A stretch of 64,000 nucleotides of DNA from CCY15215 sp039194995. Its GTDB lineage: Bacteria > Cyanobacteriota > Cyanobacteriia > Cyanobacteriales > Spirulinaceae. Position 1 is the stretch's first letter, and each line of letters opens with the position of its first letter. The notes under the pieces were generated by a model. That model saw only the letters and a program-made list of their open reading frames with translations, was not told where the DNA came from and did not search any database. The position numbers were made by a program, and so were the translations under genes. Location: NCBI GenBank assembly GCA_039194995.1, contig JBCCVR010000007.1, forward strand, positions 16,447 through 80,446, given 5' to 3'. Positions 51,684 through 61,002 of this stretch are shown piece by piece.

Positions 51684-53048
51684 CTACCAAGGGCTACCCA
51701 CTAAAGAATAAGCTGCCCAGTGATAGGGATGAGAAAAATCGCTCGTTCCTGCGATCGCAATGCCACTCGGAAAAGCAACCCGCGTCGAAGAGTTTAATAA
51801 TTCTCCATCCTCCCAACGTACCTCGCCGCGAATCATGGCAATTTGCGCTTTCCGCAGGGCTTCGGCTTTCGTGGGAGCGTTTTTTAATTGTTGATAAAAC
51901 TCGCTCATCAGGGCAACCGATCCCACATCGCTAACCTGCCAAAAACTGGCGAGAACCGATTTTACCCCCAATTGTACGGCTAATCCGGCAAAACCCAATT
52001 CCGCATCGCGATCGCCGAGGGCGGTTTGACAGGCGCTCAAAACCAGCAATTCTACGGGAGGATCGTCTAAACGTAGGCGATCGAGGCGATCGAGGGTTAA
52101 TTTCTCATCAAAAAGTTGGATGAAAGACGCATCCGGTTTTCCCGATCGAAATTGGGCGTGGGTGGCTAGATGAACGATCTCAAAGGGATAATTCTCCCGG
52201 CGATCTTGTAAGTTATTTAAGGTAAAGGTTTCGTTTAAAAATGCTTCTCCTTCCCATAATTCTTGCGTTATGGTACTAAGCTCTATTGTAACTCCGGGTA
52301 ATGGGGCAAGTTCTCTAAATTCAGAGGCTCCCATTGCTAAAACGCGAGCATTTTCGAGGGGTTGATACTCCCGAGACGTGAGATAAAATGCAGGGGTATT
52401 AGTAAGACTATATTTTTCAATTAAGAAGCGATCGCCATCATATAAAGCAGCATAAGGAAAAGTCCGCAATCCTGCTCCGGCACTAATAATCAGGGTATCA
52501 ATATTTTCTGCTTCTAAGATTTCCTCAATCGGCGTAATAATCCAATCGTAAAGTTGCTTTCCTAACTCTTTATAGCGCTTCGAACGATGTTTGCGTGGAT
52601 CGACAAGTTCCCGCCGAAATGCTCGAATTGTTTGTTGCAAGGATTCGCGATCGGCTTCCATGACGTTATGAGAAATGGGGGGTTTACCCGGAGTCGAGAT
52701 CGCAATATTCAAGCGATCGCTCTTAGAAAGCAACCAAACGATCGCGGGCCGAGTTCCGGTTTCTTCTCCCAGTTGGGTCAGCGATCGTGCCATTTCTTCC
52801 GTCTGTATTGCCAAATTCACAAATTCATTGCCGAAATATTCCTCGTATTCGGCTCCCCAATCTTTTTCCATCTGCACGATCGCCGCAGAAAGTTTGCTTT
52901 CGGGAAAGACGGGAACATTTTGCGTTTCCCGTGCTGCAAGCGGAGAGACGGGGGCAATTATTCCCACGAATACCGCGCAAGCAAAAGCCAGAATAATGCG
53001 CGATAAAAAAGCGATCGAAGCCTGTTTGAGAAAAAATTTGCGTTTCAT
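51684..53048 (-). CDS. Secreted CHAT-domain protein
   Basis: 454 residues from ATG 53048 (MKRKFFLKQ), chosen because a signal peptide follows at once: basic start, then 'IILAFACAVFVGIIAPVSPL' and 'AARE'. The C-terminal 290 residues are a CHAT (caspase-like) domain with the catalytic dyad in 'VHLATHAQF' (His) and 'LVLSACQTALG' (Cys), and 'LAVQLGVKSVLASFWQVSD' after it. The middle region has no TPR repeats, unlike many CHAT proteins. Its export suggests a periplasmic or outer role. Unrelated genes flank it. Confidence 0.85.
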   Translation of the reverse strand: MKRKFFLKQASIAFLSRIILAFACAVFVGIIAPVSPLAARETQNVPVFPESKLSAAIVQMEKDWGAEYEEYFGNEFVNLAIQTEEMARSLTQLGEETGTRPAIVWLLSKSDRLNIAISTPGKPPISHNVMEADRESLQQTIRAFRRELVDPRKHRSKRYKELGKQLYDWIITPIEEILEAENIDTLIISAGAGLRTFPYAALYDGDRFLIEKYSLTNTPAFYLTSREYQPLENARVLAMGASEFRELAPLPGVTIELSTITQELWEGEAFLNETFTLNNLQDRRENYPFEIVHLATHAQFRSGKPDASFIQLFDEKLTLDRLDRLRLDDPPVELLVLSACQTALGDRDAELGFAGLAVQLGVKSVLASFWQVSDVGSVALMSEFYQQLKNAPTKAEALRKAQIAMIRGEVRWEDGELLNSSTRVAFPSGIAIAGTSDFSHPYHWAAYSLVGSPW

Positions 53049-53201
53049 GGGATCGATGAATGCGACACAATTCAACAGATCGAATAGTTTGGATTCTGCA
53101 TTGATAGCCTTTAAATTGCGTGAGAGTTGGATTAAGAAAACTGAGAGAAGCATGAAAGGGGCAAAGATTGCCCCTATATTTTTGTGCGGATAAAGCGTCA
53201 A

Positions 53202-54947
53202 TTATTTTTCGCGATCGAAGCCGTATTTTTCTCGCACGCGAGAATTAAAAAACTGACCCAATGAGGGAGTTGCTTTCATTTCCTCGTAGACTTCTGCCGG
53301 AACGTCATTGTATTTGTAAATACTACCATTGGCGAACTCAACTTTCAGGATTTTTTTTTCCGGATCGTAGTCAAAAGATTGAATGACCAAGCTGGTATTT
53401 TTGAGGAGGGGAAATGCAATCACATCGCGGATGCTGGGGGAATTTGTCAACAGCATGACGAGGCGATCGATCCCAATTCCCAAGCCTCCGGTTGGTGGCA
53501 TTCCGTACTCTAAAGCGGCTAAGAAATCTTCATCAATCCCTTGAGCCTCGAGATCGCCTGCTGCTTTTTTAGCGGCTTGTAATTCCAGCCTTTCGCGCTG
53601 ATCGATCGGATCGGTTAATTCCGAAAAACTATTGGCTGTTTCTCGTCCGAAAATAAACAATTCAAAGCGTTCCACCAATCCGGGTTTAGAACGATGAGGC
53701 TTAGTCAGGGGTGAGATTTCTTTGGGATAATCCAATACGAAAGTGGGTTGCATTAACGTTTCTTCGACCTTTTGTTCAAAGGCTTCATTCAATAATGCCC
53801 CAATGGTTTTACACTGATCTGGAATCTCAATTCCCGCCGCTTTGGCAGCTTCCTCCGCTTGTAGAAAAGATTGATAAGCGCTGAAATCTAATCCCGTTGC
53901 TTCGAGGACTAATTCGTGCATGGTCGCGCGCCGCCACGGGGGAGTCAGATCGATTTCTGTATCTTGATAGGCGATTTTTAATGTTCCCAAAACCGCCTGA
54001 GCGGCATCGGTAATTAAATTTTCTGTCAGCACCATCATGTCATGATAATCGGCATAAGCCTGATAGATTTCAATGCTGGTAAATTCAGGATTGTGTTTGG
54101 TAGAAACTCCTTCATTGCGAAAAATTCGTCCCAGTTCGAAAACTTTTTCAAAGCCGCCGACAATGAGCCGTTTTAAGTGCAATTCTGTCGCGATTCGCAG
54201 ATATAAATCCATCTGCAAGGTATTGTGATAAGTCGTAAACGGACGGGCATCAGCGCCTCCCGCTTCTCCTTGCAAAACGGGGGTTTCGATTTCAATGAAA
54301 CCGCGATCGTCTAAATAACGGCGAATGGCTGCTGTAATTTTAGCGCGACGGCGGAATGTTTCTCGCACGGAAGGATTAACAATTAAGTCTACATAACGCT
54401 GGCGATAGCGTTTTTCCGTGTCGGTTAAACCGTGCCATTTATCTGGTAGGGGTAAGAGGGATTTTGTCAGCATGGCATACTCGCTGACATAGACGGAAAG
54501 TTCGCCTTTTTCCGTGCGCTTAATGGTTCCTTTCACCCCAAAAATATCCCCGACATCGGTAAGTTTTTTCAGGAGGTTAAACGCATTGGGAATGTCTTCC
54601 ATATTGGCTTGAATGCGTTTCTTTTCTAAGTAAAGCTGAATCGTTCCGCTTTCATCTTGCAAGCCAAAAAATGCTAATTTTCCAAAGACGCGACGGGCGG
54701 TAATTCGTCCGGCAATTGAAACGGCGACATCCACTTCTTCTCCGGCGGCGAGATCGGCATAGGTTTCTTGTAACTCTGCGGCGCAATGACTTGATTCCCA
54801 TTTATAAGCATAGGGATTCAATCCTTCTTGTTTTAACTGTTCGACTTTTTCCAATCGTGTAGCGCGAATTTCATCAAGCGTAGATTTGCTTTCCGGTTGT
54901 TTTCCGGGATTATTTTCGGGATTATTTTGAGAGGGCTTTGATGACAT
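53202..54947 (-). CDS. lysS: Lysyl-tRNA synthetase (class II) with C-terminal KTSC domain
   Basis: 581 residues against about 500 for most class II LysRS. N-terminal OB-fold anticodon domain (about 60-170, 'VAVSIAGRITARRVFGKLAF'), class II motif 2 'FRNEGVSTKHNPEF', motif 3 'GGLGIGIDRLVML' near 495. After the normal end 'RDVIAFPLLKN' there are about 65 more residues, 'QSFDYDPEKKILKVEFANGS' then 'PAEVYEEMKATPSLGQFFNS', the pattern of the KTSC domain usually found alone or in small proteins. The fusion is in one uninterrupted frame. The KTSC role is unknown. Confidence 0.93.
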   Translation of the reverse strand: MSSKPSQNNPENNPGKQPESKSTLDEIRATRLEKVEQLKQEGLNPYAYKWESSHCAAELQETYADLAAGEEVDVAVSIAGRITARRVFGKLAFFGLQDESGTIQLYLEKKRIQANMEDIPNAFNLLKKLTDVGDIFGVKGTIKRTEKGELSVYVSEYAMLTKSLLPLPDKWHGLTDTEKRYRQRYVDLIVNPSVRETFRRRAKITAAIRRYLDDRGFIEIETPVLQGEAGGADARPFTTYHNTLQMDLYLRIATELHLKRLIVGGFEKVFELGRIFRNEGVSTKHNPEFTSIEIYQAYADYHDMMVLTENLITDAAQAVLGTLKIAYQDTEIDLTPPWRRATMHELVLEATGLDFSAYQSFLQAEEAAKAAGIEIPDQCKTIGALLNEAFEQKVEETLMQPTFVLDYPKEISPLTKPHRSKPGLVERFELFIFGRETANSFSELTDPIDQRERLELQAAKKAAGDLEAQGIDEDFLAALEYGMPPTGGLGIGIDRLVMLLTNSPSIRDVIAFPLLKNTSLVIQSFDYDPEKKILKVEFANGSIYKYNDVPAEVYEEMKATPSLGQFFNSRVREKYGFDREK

Positions 54948-55234
54948 ATTACCTGAGCTTGAGAATAATCTGTACGAAACTTTAAATGAACCGATCGATG
55001 AGTTTGTTTTTGCTTTTTCTATTATAGCAGATATCTCCTACGGTCGCGACATTTTCTCTACTTTTATTTTCTTTTTTCTCGCTTTGTCAAATTATCTGAC
55101 TGACCCAAATATCTTTAAACTTTTATTAAAATCAAGACTAAAAATATTGTCATTCTTAAGCGCGATCGCATTAAGATTAAAATTACATTTCTGCTTCTCC
55201 GTCGAGACCCATCCATCCTCCCTATTGCTTCTTG

Positions 55235-58036
55235 ATGTCTCTCAAACCCCTCAAGCATTCTCTCGCGCAAATCTCCGGACGACTTCCCCTGCGCGTAATT
55301 TTTGTCGTTCCTTTCGTCTTGCAAATTTTTGGCACGGTGGGAGTTGTCGGTTATCTATCCTATCGAAACGGACGACAAGCCGTTAATGATTTAGCCTCTC
55401 AACTGCGCCAAGAATTAACGGCTCGCATTCAGCAACAGTTGTACGGCTATACCGAACCGACCCATTTTATCAATCAAATGAATGCCGATGCCTTGACGCG
55501 CGGGGAAATCGACGCGATCGCGGGAGAAGGGGAAATCCTTTTTTGGCATTGGCAAAAAGCGATTCTCTTCGTTTCCAATAGCGGTACTTATTGCGGTAGC
55601 GAAGAGGATGGTTCGGTCATTGGCGTGAATGCCTCGGATCCCCATAACTTGCGCTTTATCCTCTCGAACGCGACGACGGACTACCGCGTTGTTGAATACA
55701 ATTTAGGCGATCGCGGCGATCGCACCGATATTGTCAGTCGCAGCGATCGGCAGTACGATGCTCGCAAGCGTCCTTGGTATACGGCAGCCGTGACCGCAGG
55801 CGGGCCGGCATGGAGCGAAATCTACCTGAATTTTGAGTCTCCCCTACCAACGATTACCGCAACTATACCCGTTTACGACGCAACGGGAGACGTTTTGCTG
55901 GGGGTTTGCGGAACGGATTTTTTTCTGCCGCAAGAGTTCGTCATGTTTCTTCAAGATTTAGAAATCGGTCGTTCGGGGCAGGCTTTTATTATCGAACGTT
56001 CCGGCCATTTGGTGGCCAGTTCTCGCGCCGAACTGCCCTTTGTGAAAATGGGGGAGGAGTTAGAACGCTTGCACGCCAGTAACAGCAAAAATACTTTAGC
56101 CAGAGAAACCACCCGCTATTTACAAGACCATTTCGGCAACTTCGATCGCATTCAGAATCCAGAACAACTCGAATTTACCCTCAACGGTCGGCGAGAATTT
56201 GTACAGGTACAGCCCTTTCAGGATGAATACGGCTTGGATTGGCTAATTGTGGTGGTGATACCGGAAGCGGATTTTATGGGACAAATTCGCGCCAACACTC
56301 GCACGACGATCCTGTTATGCGTGGCAGCTTTAGTCGTGGCGACGGGGTTAGGGATTCTGACGGCACGCTGGGTTACGCAGCCCATTTTACGCCTCAATCA
56401 GTCGGCGAAAGCCCTCGCTAAAGGGCAATGGCAGCAAACCCCCAATATTCAACGACAAGACGAGTTGGGAGAACTGGCCAAATCCTTCAATAGCATGGCC
56501 GTGCAGTTGCAAGAATCCTTCTCGACCTTAGAACAGCGCGTAGCAGAGCGCACCGCAGAATTAGCAGAATCCAACCAGCAGTTGGAAATTGCCAAAGAAA
56601 AAGCCGATGCGGCCAATCGAGCCAAAAGTGCATTTATTGCCAATATGAGCCATGAGTTGAGAACGCCCTTGAATGCCATTCTCGGTTTTTCCCAAATTCT
56701 GACGCGATCGCAACTCCTCGCCCCGGAACAGCAAGAAAATGTCAACATTATCAATCGCAGTGGTGAATATTTATTAACCCTGATTAATAATGTTTTGAAT
56801 CTCTCCAAAATTGAAGCGGGAAAAACAACTCTCAACCCGATTGATTTTGACCTCTACAGCCTCTTAGACGAGGTGGAGCAAATGTTATACATCAAAGCCG
56901 AAGAAAAAGGCTTACAACTGCATTTTGATTGTGCTGACGACGTACCCCGTTGTATTCGCGGCGATCGCATCAAGCTCAATCAAGTTCTCATTAATTTGAT
57001 TAACAACGGCATTAAATTCACCCGAGAAGGCGACATTGCCGTGCATATCAGTCACCAGTCACTAGTCACCAGTCACCAGTTATCAGTCACCAACCAACAA
57101 CCAATAACTATTCACTTTGAAATTGAAGATACGGGGGTGGGAATTGCCCCGGAAGAAATCGGGAAAATTTTTGAAGCCTTCGGACAGAGCCAAAGCGGTG
57201 TGACGGCGAAAGAAGGGACGGGGTTGGGATTGCCCATTTCTCGCCAATTCGTACAATTGATGGGAGGAGATATTACCGTCAAAAGCGAACTGAATCGAGG
57301 GACAACTTTTGAATTTGATATTCGCGTAACCCTCGCCGAATCGCCAATTATTTCCACTCATTCTTCTCATCGTCGGGCGATCGCCATCGCCTCCCCCCAA
57401 CCCTCCAATTATCGCCTTCTCGTCGTCGATGATAAACCCATTAACCGCCAACTTTTACTAAAACTTCTCGCTCCATTCGGCCTTTCTCTCAAAGAAGCTC
57501 GCAATGGCAAAGAAGCCATTACAGTTTGGGAAGAATGGCAACCTCATCTCATCTGGATGGATTTGCGGATGCCGATTATGGATGGTTACGAAGCTGCTCG
57601 AATCATTCAAACGGCTGCGGTTAGAAAAAATACAAAAATCATTGCTATTACTGCTAGTGTTTTAGAAGAAGAAAAAGCAGTTGTTCTCGCTGCTGGATTT
57701 ACTGATTTTATTCGCAAGCCATTTCGAGAAAATGATATTTTTCAAGCCTTAGCAAAACATCTTCAGATTGAATTTGTCTACGAAGAGCCTCATCGTTCTG
57801 AAGAGAGCCTCTCTCCCAATCAAATTTCTCCTGAAGCTCTGGCCGTCCTACCGAAAACATGGTTAAGGAAATTTCAGACCGCTATTGTTGAAGGTCGGGT
57901 TAAGGAAATGGAATATTTAATTCGAGAAATTCCCTCACAAAATAAAAAACTTGCTCCCATCCTTCTCGATCTCATTGCTCGTTACGAGTTTGAATATCTA
58001 CTCGAACTCATCCAACGAATCAATAATATAAACTAG
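55235..58036 (+). CDS. Hybrid sensor histidine kinase A (dCache-HAMP-HisKA-HATPase-REC)
   Basis: 933 residues from ATG 55235. Two membrane helices (about 22-45 and 355-375) flank a periplasmic Cache sensor with 'RKRPWYTAAVTAGGPAWSEI'. Then HAMP (to about 430), a HisKA with phospho-acceptor His in 'MSHELRTPLNAIL' (about 473), HATPase 'INNGIKFTREGD', 'EDTGVGIAPEEIG', 'GTGLGLPIS', and a receiver with phospho-Asp in 'IWMDLRMPIMDGY' (about 773). The C-terminal 60 residues are a conserved helical tail. Between the N and G1 boxes lies an insert encoded by CACCAGTCACTAGTCACCAG-type repeat (57055-57105). First of a tandem array; the next gene starts 31 bases on. Confidence 0.92.
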   Translation: MSLKPLKHSLAQISGRLPLRVIFVVPFVLQIFGTVGVVGYLSYRNGRQAVNDLASQLRQELTARIQQQLYGYTEPTHFINQMNADALTRGEIDAIAGEGEILFWHWQKAILFVSNSGTYCGSEEDGSVIGVNASDPHNLRFILSNATTDYRVVEYNLGDRGDRTDIVSRSDRQYDARKRPWYTAAVTAGGPAWSEIYLNFESPLPTITATIPVYDATGDVLLGVCGTDFFLPQEFVMFLQDLEIGRSGQAFIIERSGHLVASSRAELPFVKMGEELERLHASNSKNTLARETTRYLQDHFGNFDRIQNPEQLEFTLNGRREFVQVQPFQDEYGLDWLIVVVIPEADFMGQIRANTRTTILLCVAALVVATGLGILTARWVTQPILRLNQSAKALAKGQWQQTPNIQRQDELGELAKSFNSMAVQLQESFSTLEQRVAERTAELAESNQQLEIAKEKADAANRAKSAFIANMSHELRTPLNAILGFSQILTRSQLLAPEQQENVNIINRSGEYLLTLINNVLNLSKIEAGKTTLNPIDFDLYSLLDEVEQMLYIKAEEKGLQLHFDCADDVPRCIRGDRIKLNQVLINLINNGIKFTREGDIAVHISHQSLVTSHQLSVTNQQPITIHFEIEDTGVGIAPEEIGKIFEAFGQSQSGVTAKEGTGLGLPISRQFVQLMGGDITVKSELNRGTTFEFDIRVTLAESPIISTHSSHRRAIAIASPQPSNYRLLVVDDKPINRQLLLKLLAPFGLSLKEARNGKEAITVWEEWQPHLIWMDLRMPIMDGYEAARIIQTAAVRKNTKIIAITASVLEEEKAVVLAAGFTDFIRKPFRENDIFQALAKHLQIEFVYEEPHRSEESLSPNQISPEALAVLPKTWLRKFQTAIVEGRVKEMEYLIREIPSQNKKLAPILLDLIARYEFEYLLELIQRINNIN
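57055..57105 (+). repeat. AGTCACCAGTCACC-type repeat inside kinase A
   Basis: AGTCACCAGTCACTAGTCAC..., then AACCAACAACCAATAAC, encoding Ser/His/Gln/Thr-rich 'SLVTSHQLSVTNQQP'. The second motif is the same AACCAATAAC family seen between genes at 29 and 32 kb. Confidence 0.75.
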
Positions 58037-58067
58037 AGTTAACCCGAACAAATCTTCGATCGCCTGT

Positions 58068-60899
58068 ATGTTTTTCAAGTCTCCATTTGCTCCTCTAATC
58101 AGTCTATCAAAGAAACTCCCCTTGCGTGTAGTTTTGTTAGTTCCCTTCGTTCTGCAAATCTCTGGTACGGTAGGATTAGTGGGTTATCTTTCCTTCAAAA
58201 GCGGACGAGAAGCCACCAGTAACTTGGCCAATCGACTACAAGCAGAAATTAGCGATCGCCTGACCAGTCAGTTAGAGGGCTATCTAGCGATTCCTAAATT
58301 AATCAATCGAATTAATGCCGATGCGATCGCCCGGGGTGAATTGAATTTTGACTTAGACTCTCCTGAATCCGCAGTCGAGATAGAACGCTATTTTTGGCAT
58401 CAAATTCAGCTATTTGAATCTATTACTTGGGTTGGGTTAGCGTCAGAGAGCAGTGGGGCTTATATCGGAATTACTCGCCAATCCGAAGAACAAAAGTTGG
58501 AGTTTGGCATTTCCAATCGCGGCAATAATCATTATTTCACGTTCTACGATATTGATGAAAACGATCGGCGAAATTCCGAACCGTTAAGACCGGGAGCGCC
58601 TTACGATTCCAGAATACGACCTTGGTATAAATCTACAGCCGCCGCCAAACGCATGAATTGGGGAAATATTTATTCCGGTTTGAACACTCAAACTTTATAT
58701 CTGAGTAATACCAATCCCATTTACGACGATCGCGATCGCTTGGTGGGAGTGACTTCAGTTGATTTTACCTTAGATCGGATTAATTCCTTTCTCAATGACT
58801 TTCAAATCGGGCGTTCTGGTGAGGGATTTATTATCGATCGCGAAGGCAATCTTGTTGCCACTTCAACGGATGAAGATCCTTTTAAAATACAAGGAGAGAA
58901 TGTCGAACGAATCTCGCCCAGAAATAGTAATAATTTGCTCATTCGCGCGACGGGAGAATATCTAGAGCAAGAGATTGATAACTTCTCAGAAATTCGCGCA
59001 CCTCGCTCTTTTTCGTTTCAACTTGAAGGAACGCAACAACTCATTCGTTTAACCCCCTTTCGCGATGAATTGGGTTTGGAATGGATTATCGTTCTCGTCA
59101 TTCCCGAAACGGATTTTATGAAGCAAATTCAAGCCAACACCCGTAATACCGTTATTCTCTGCGCGATCGCCCTAATTGTCGCGATCGTTCTGGGAATTTT
59201 TACCGCACGACGAGTGACAGAACCTATCCTGCGACTCAATCAACGCGCAAAAGACCTCGCTCGCGGTCAATGGCTTTCTGCAACTACAATAGAACGGGAA
59301 GACGAACTCGGAGAATTAGCCAAATCTTTTGATAGTATGGCAGTCCAATTACACGATGCCTTTGCCACCTTAGAACATCGGGTGGAAGAACGTACAGCAG
59401 AACTAGAAATTGCCAAGGAAAAAGCCGATGCGGCCAACAAAGCCAAAAGTGTTTTTCTGGCCAATATGAGCCACGAATTGCGAACCCCGCTTAACGCTAT
59501 TCTCGGTTTCTCGCAAATTCTGACGCGATCGCAACGACTCGATCCCGAACAGCAAGAAAGTGTTAATCTCATTAATCGTAGTGGCGAATATTTGTTATCG
59601 CTCATCAATAATGTTTTAAATCTCTCAAAAATTGAAGCGGGAAAAATAGGCTTGAATCCGTCGAGTTTCGATCTCTACCGACTCTTAGACGACCTTGAAG
59701 ATATGTTTTATATTAAAGCAGAAGCAAAACGCTTGCAATTTCATTTTGAGCGTCACGATAATGTTCCGCGTTATGTTTTTACCGATGAGTTGAAATTGCG
59801 TCAAGTTTTAATTAATTTGATTAATAATGCCATTAAATTTACCCATGATGGCGGCATTTCCGTAAGGATTGGCTATCAATCCGCTCTTAGTCAAGAATCC
59901 TTTCTAATTTCTGACCCACTCCCCAACCCTCTCCCAAGAGGGGGAGAGCAAGAGGGAGAAATTAACAAGCAACCAATAACCATAGATTTTGAAATAGAAG
60001 ATACTGGAGAAGGTATTGCACCAGAAGAAATACCGCATATTTTTGAAGCCTTCGGCCAAAGTCAAAGCGGCATTAACTCCCAAGAAGGAACGGGTTTGGG
60101 ATTGCCAATTTCTTGCAAATTCATACAGTTAATGGGTGGAAAGATTACGGCTAAAAGTCAAGTCGGACAAGGAACGCTTTTCAAGTTTGATATTCAAGTC
60201 ACGCGCGCAAAACCAAGCGAAATTGTTTTCGGGGGTTCAAAACGCCGAGCCATTTCTCTTGCTCCCAACTCAGAAAGTTATCGCCTTTTAATTGTAGACG
60301 ATAAACCGATCAATCGCCGACTGTTACTCGCATTACTCGGACCTTTTGGTTTTGAACTGAAAGAAGCGGCGAATGGTAAAGAAGCGATCGCCTTGTGGCA
60401 AGATTGGCATCCCCATCTCATTTGGATGGATTTGAGAATGCCCGTCACGAACGGTTATGAAGCAACGCAAACCATTCGCAAAAGCGATGGAGAAACAATT
60501 ATTTTAGCCATTACGGCCAGCGTTTTAGAAGAAGAAAAAGCCGTGGTTCTTGCCTCCGGATTTGATGATTTTATTCGCAAGCCTTTCCGCGAGGAGAGTA
60601 TTTTCATGGCTTTAGAGAAACATTTGGGAGTTGTTTTTATTTACGAGGAAGCAAAAAAAATAACGATTTCCGAAAATTCTGTGAAAATCAATTATACAAA
60701 CCTCAACAATCTATCTGGAGAATGGTTGAGAATATTACATATCGCAATTGTAGAAGGGAGAGTTGAAAAGATCGAAGAAATTATTTCAGAAATTCAACCC
60801 AAACACGAACAACTGGCTATCGATTTACTCGATCTTGTCGCCCGTTATGAGTTTGAGTATTTACTGAAAATTGTTGAAGAAGCCGATGCTCTAAATTAG
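58068..60899 (+). CDS. Hybrid sensor histidine kinase B (dCache-HAMP-HisKA-HATPase-REC)
   Basis: 943 residues. Paralogue of kinase A over its whole length, from 'LPLRVVLLVPFVLQISGTVG' to the C-terminal helical tail. Cache sensor with 'RIRPWYKSTAAAKRMNWGNI'; its ligand region differs most from A. Phospho-acceptor His in 'MSHELRTPLNAIL' (about 467), HATPase 'INNAIKFTHDGG', 'EDTGEGIAPEE', 'GTGLGLPIS', receiver Asp in 'IWMDLRMPVTNGY' (about 786). The loop before G1 holds a repeat-derived insert (SDPLPNPLPRGGEQEG) different from the one in A. Likely co-transcribed with A. Confidence 0.92.
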   Translation: MFFKSPFAPLISLSKKLPLRVVLLVPFVLQISGTVGLVGYLSFKSGREATSNLANRLQAEISDRLTSQLEGYLAIPKLINRINADAIARGELNFDLDSPESAVEIERYFWHQIQLFESITWVGLASESSGAYIGITRQSEEQKLEFGISNRGNNHYFTFYDIDENDRRNSEPLRPGAPYDSRIRPWYKSTAAAKRMNWGNIYSGLNTQTLYLSNTNPIYDDRDRLVGVTSVDFTLDRINSFLNDFQIGRSGEGFIIDREGNLVATSTDEDPFKIQGENVERISPRNSNNLLIRATGEYLEQEIDNFSEIRAPRSFSFQLEGTQQLIRLTPFRDELGLEWIIVLVIPETDFMKQIQANTRNTVILCAIALIVAIVLGIFTARRVTEPILRLNQRAKDLARGQWLSATTIEREDELGELAKSFDSMAVQLHDAFATLEHRVEERTAELEIAKEKADAANKAKSVFLANMSHELRTPLNAILGFSQILTRSQRLDPEQQESVNLINRSGEYLLSLINNVLNLSKIEAGKIGLNPSSFDLYRLLDDLEDMFYIKAEAKRLQFHFERHDNVPRYVFTDELKLRQVLINLINNAIKFTHDGGISVRIGYQSALSQESFLISDPLPNPLPRGGEQEGEINKQPITIDFEIEDTGEGIAPEEIPHIFEAFGQSQSGINSQEGTGLGLPISCKFIQLMGGKITAKSQVGQGTLFKFDIQVTRAKPSEIVFGGSKRRAISLAPNSESYRLLIVDDKPINRRLLLALLGPFGFELKEAANGKEAIALWQDWHPHLIWMDLRMPVTNGYEATQTIRKSDGETIILAITASVLEEEKAVVLASGFDDFIRKPFREESIFMALEKHLGVVFIYEEAKKITISENSVKINYTNLNNLSGEWLRILHIAIVEGRVEKIEEIISEIQPKHEQLAIDLLDLVARYEFEYLLKIVEEADALN
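59905..59975 (+). repeat. CCCTCTCCCAAGAGGGGG-type repeat inside kinase B
   Basis: The palindrome (59927-59944) with its flanks and a trailing AAGCAACCAATAACC lies in frame in the HATPase domain. Related intergenic copies are at 29047, 32078 and 47655. Confidence 0.75.
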
Positions 60900-61002
60900 T
60901 CCGCTTGTTATAAAATATAATCTCTCAAGTGATTTCTCGAAGCCATTAAATTCTTAGAATCCCAGAACGCATGAAAATCAACCCAATCTCAGGAGGTAAA
61001 GC

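Noticed and set aside
52675..53193. Plus-strand open frame of 172 codons opposite the CHAT gene
   Set aside because: Lies antisense to the signal peptide and CHAT linker; composition typical of a shadow frame.
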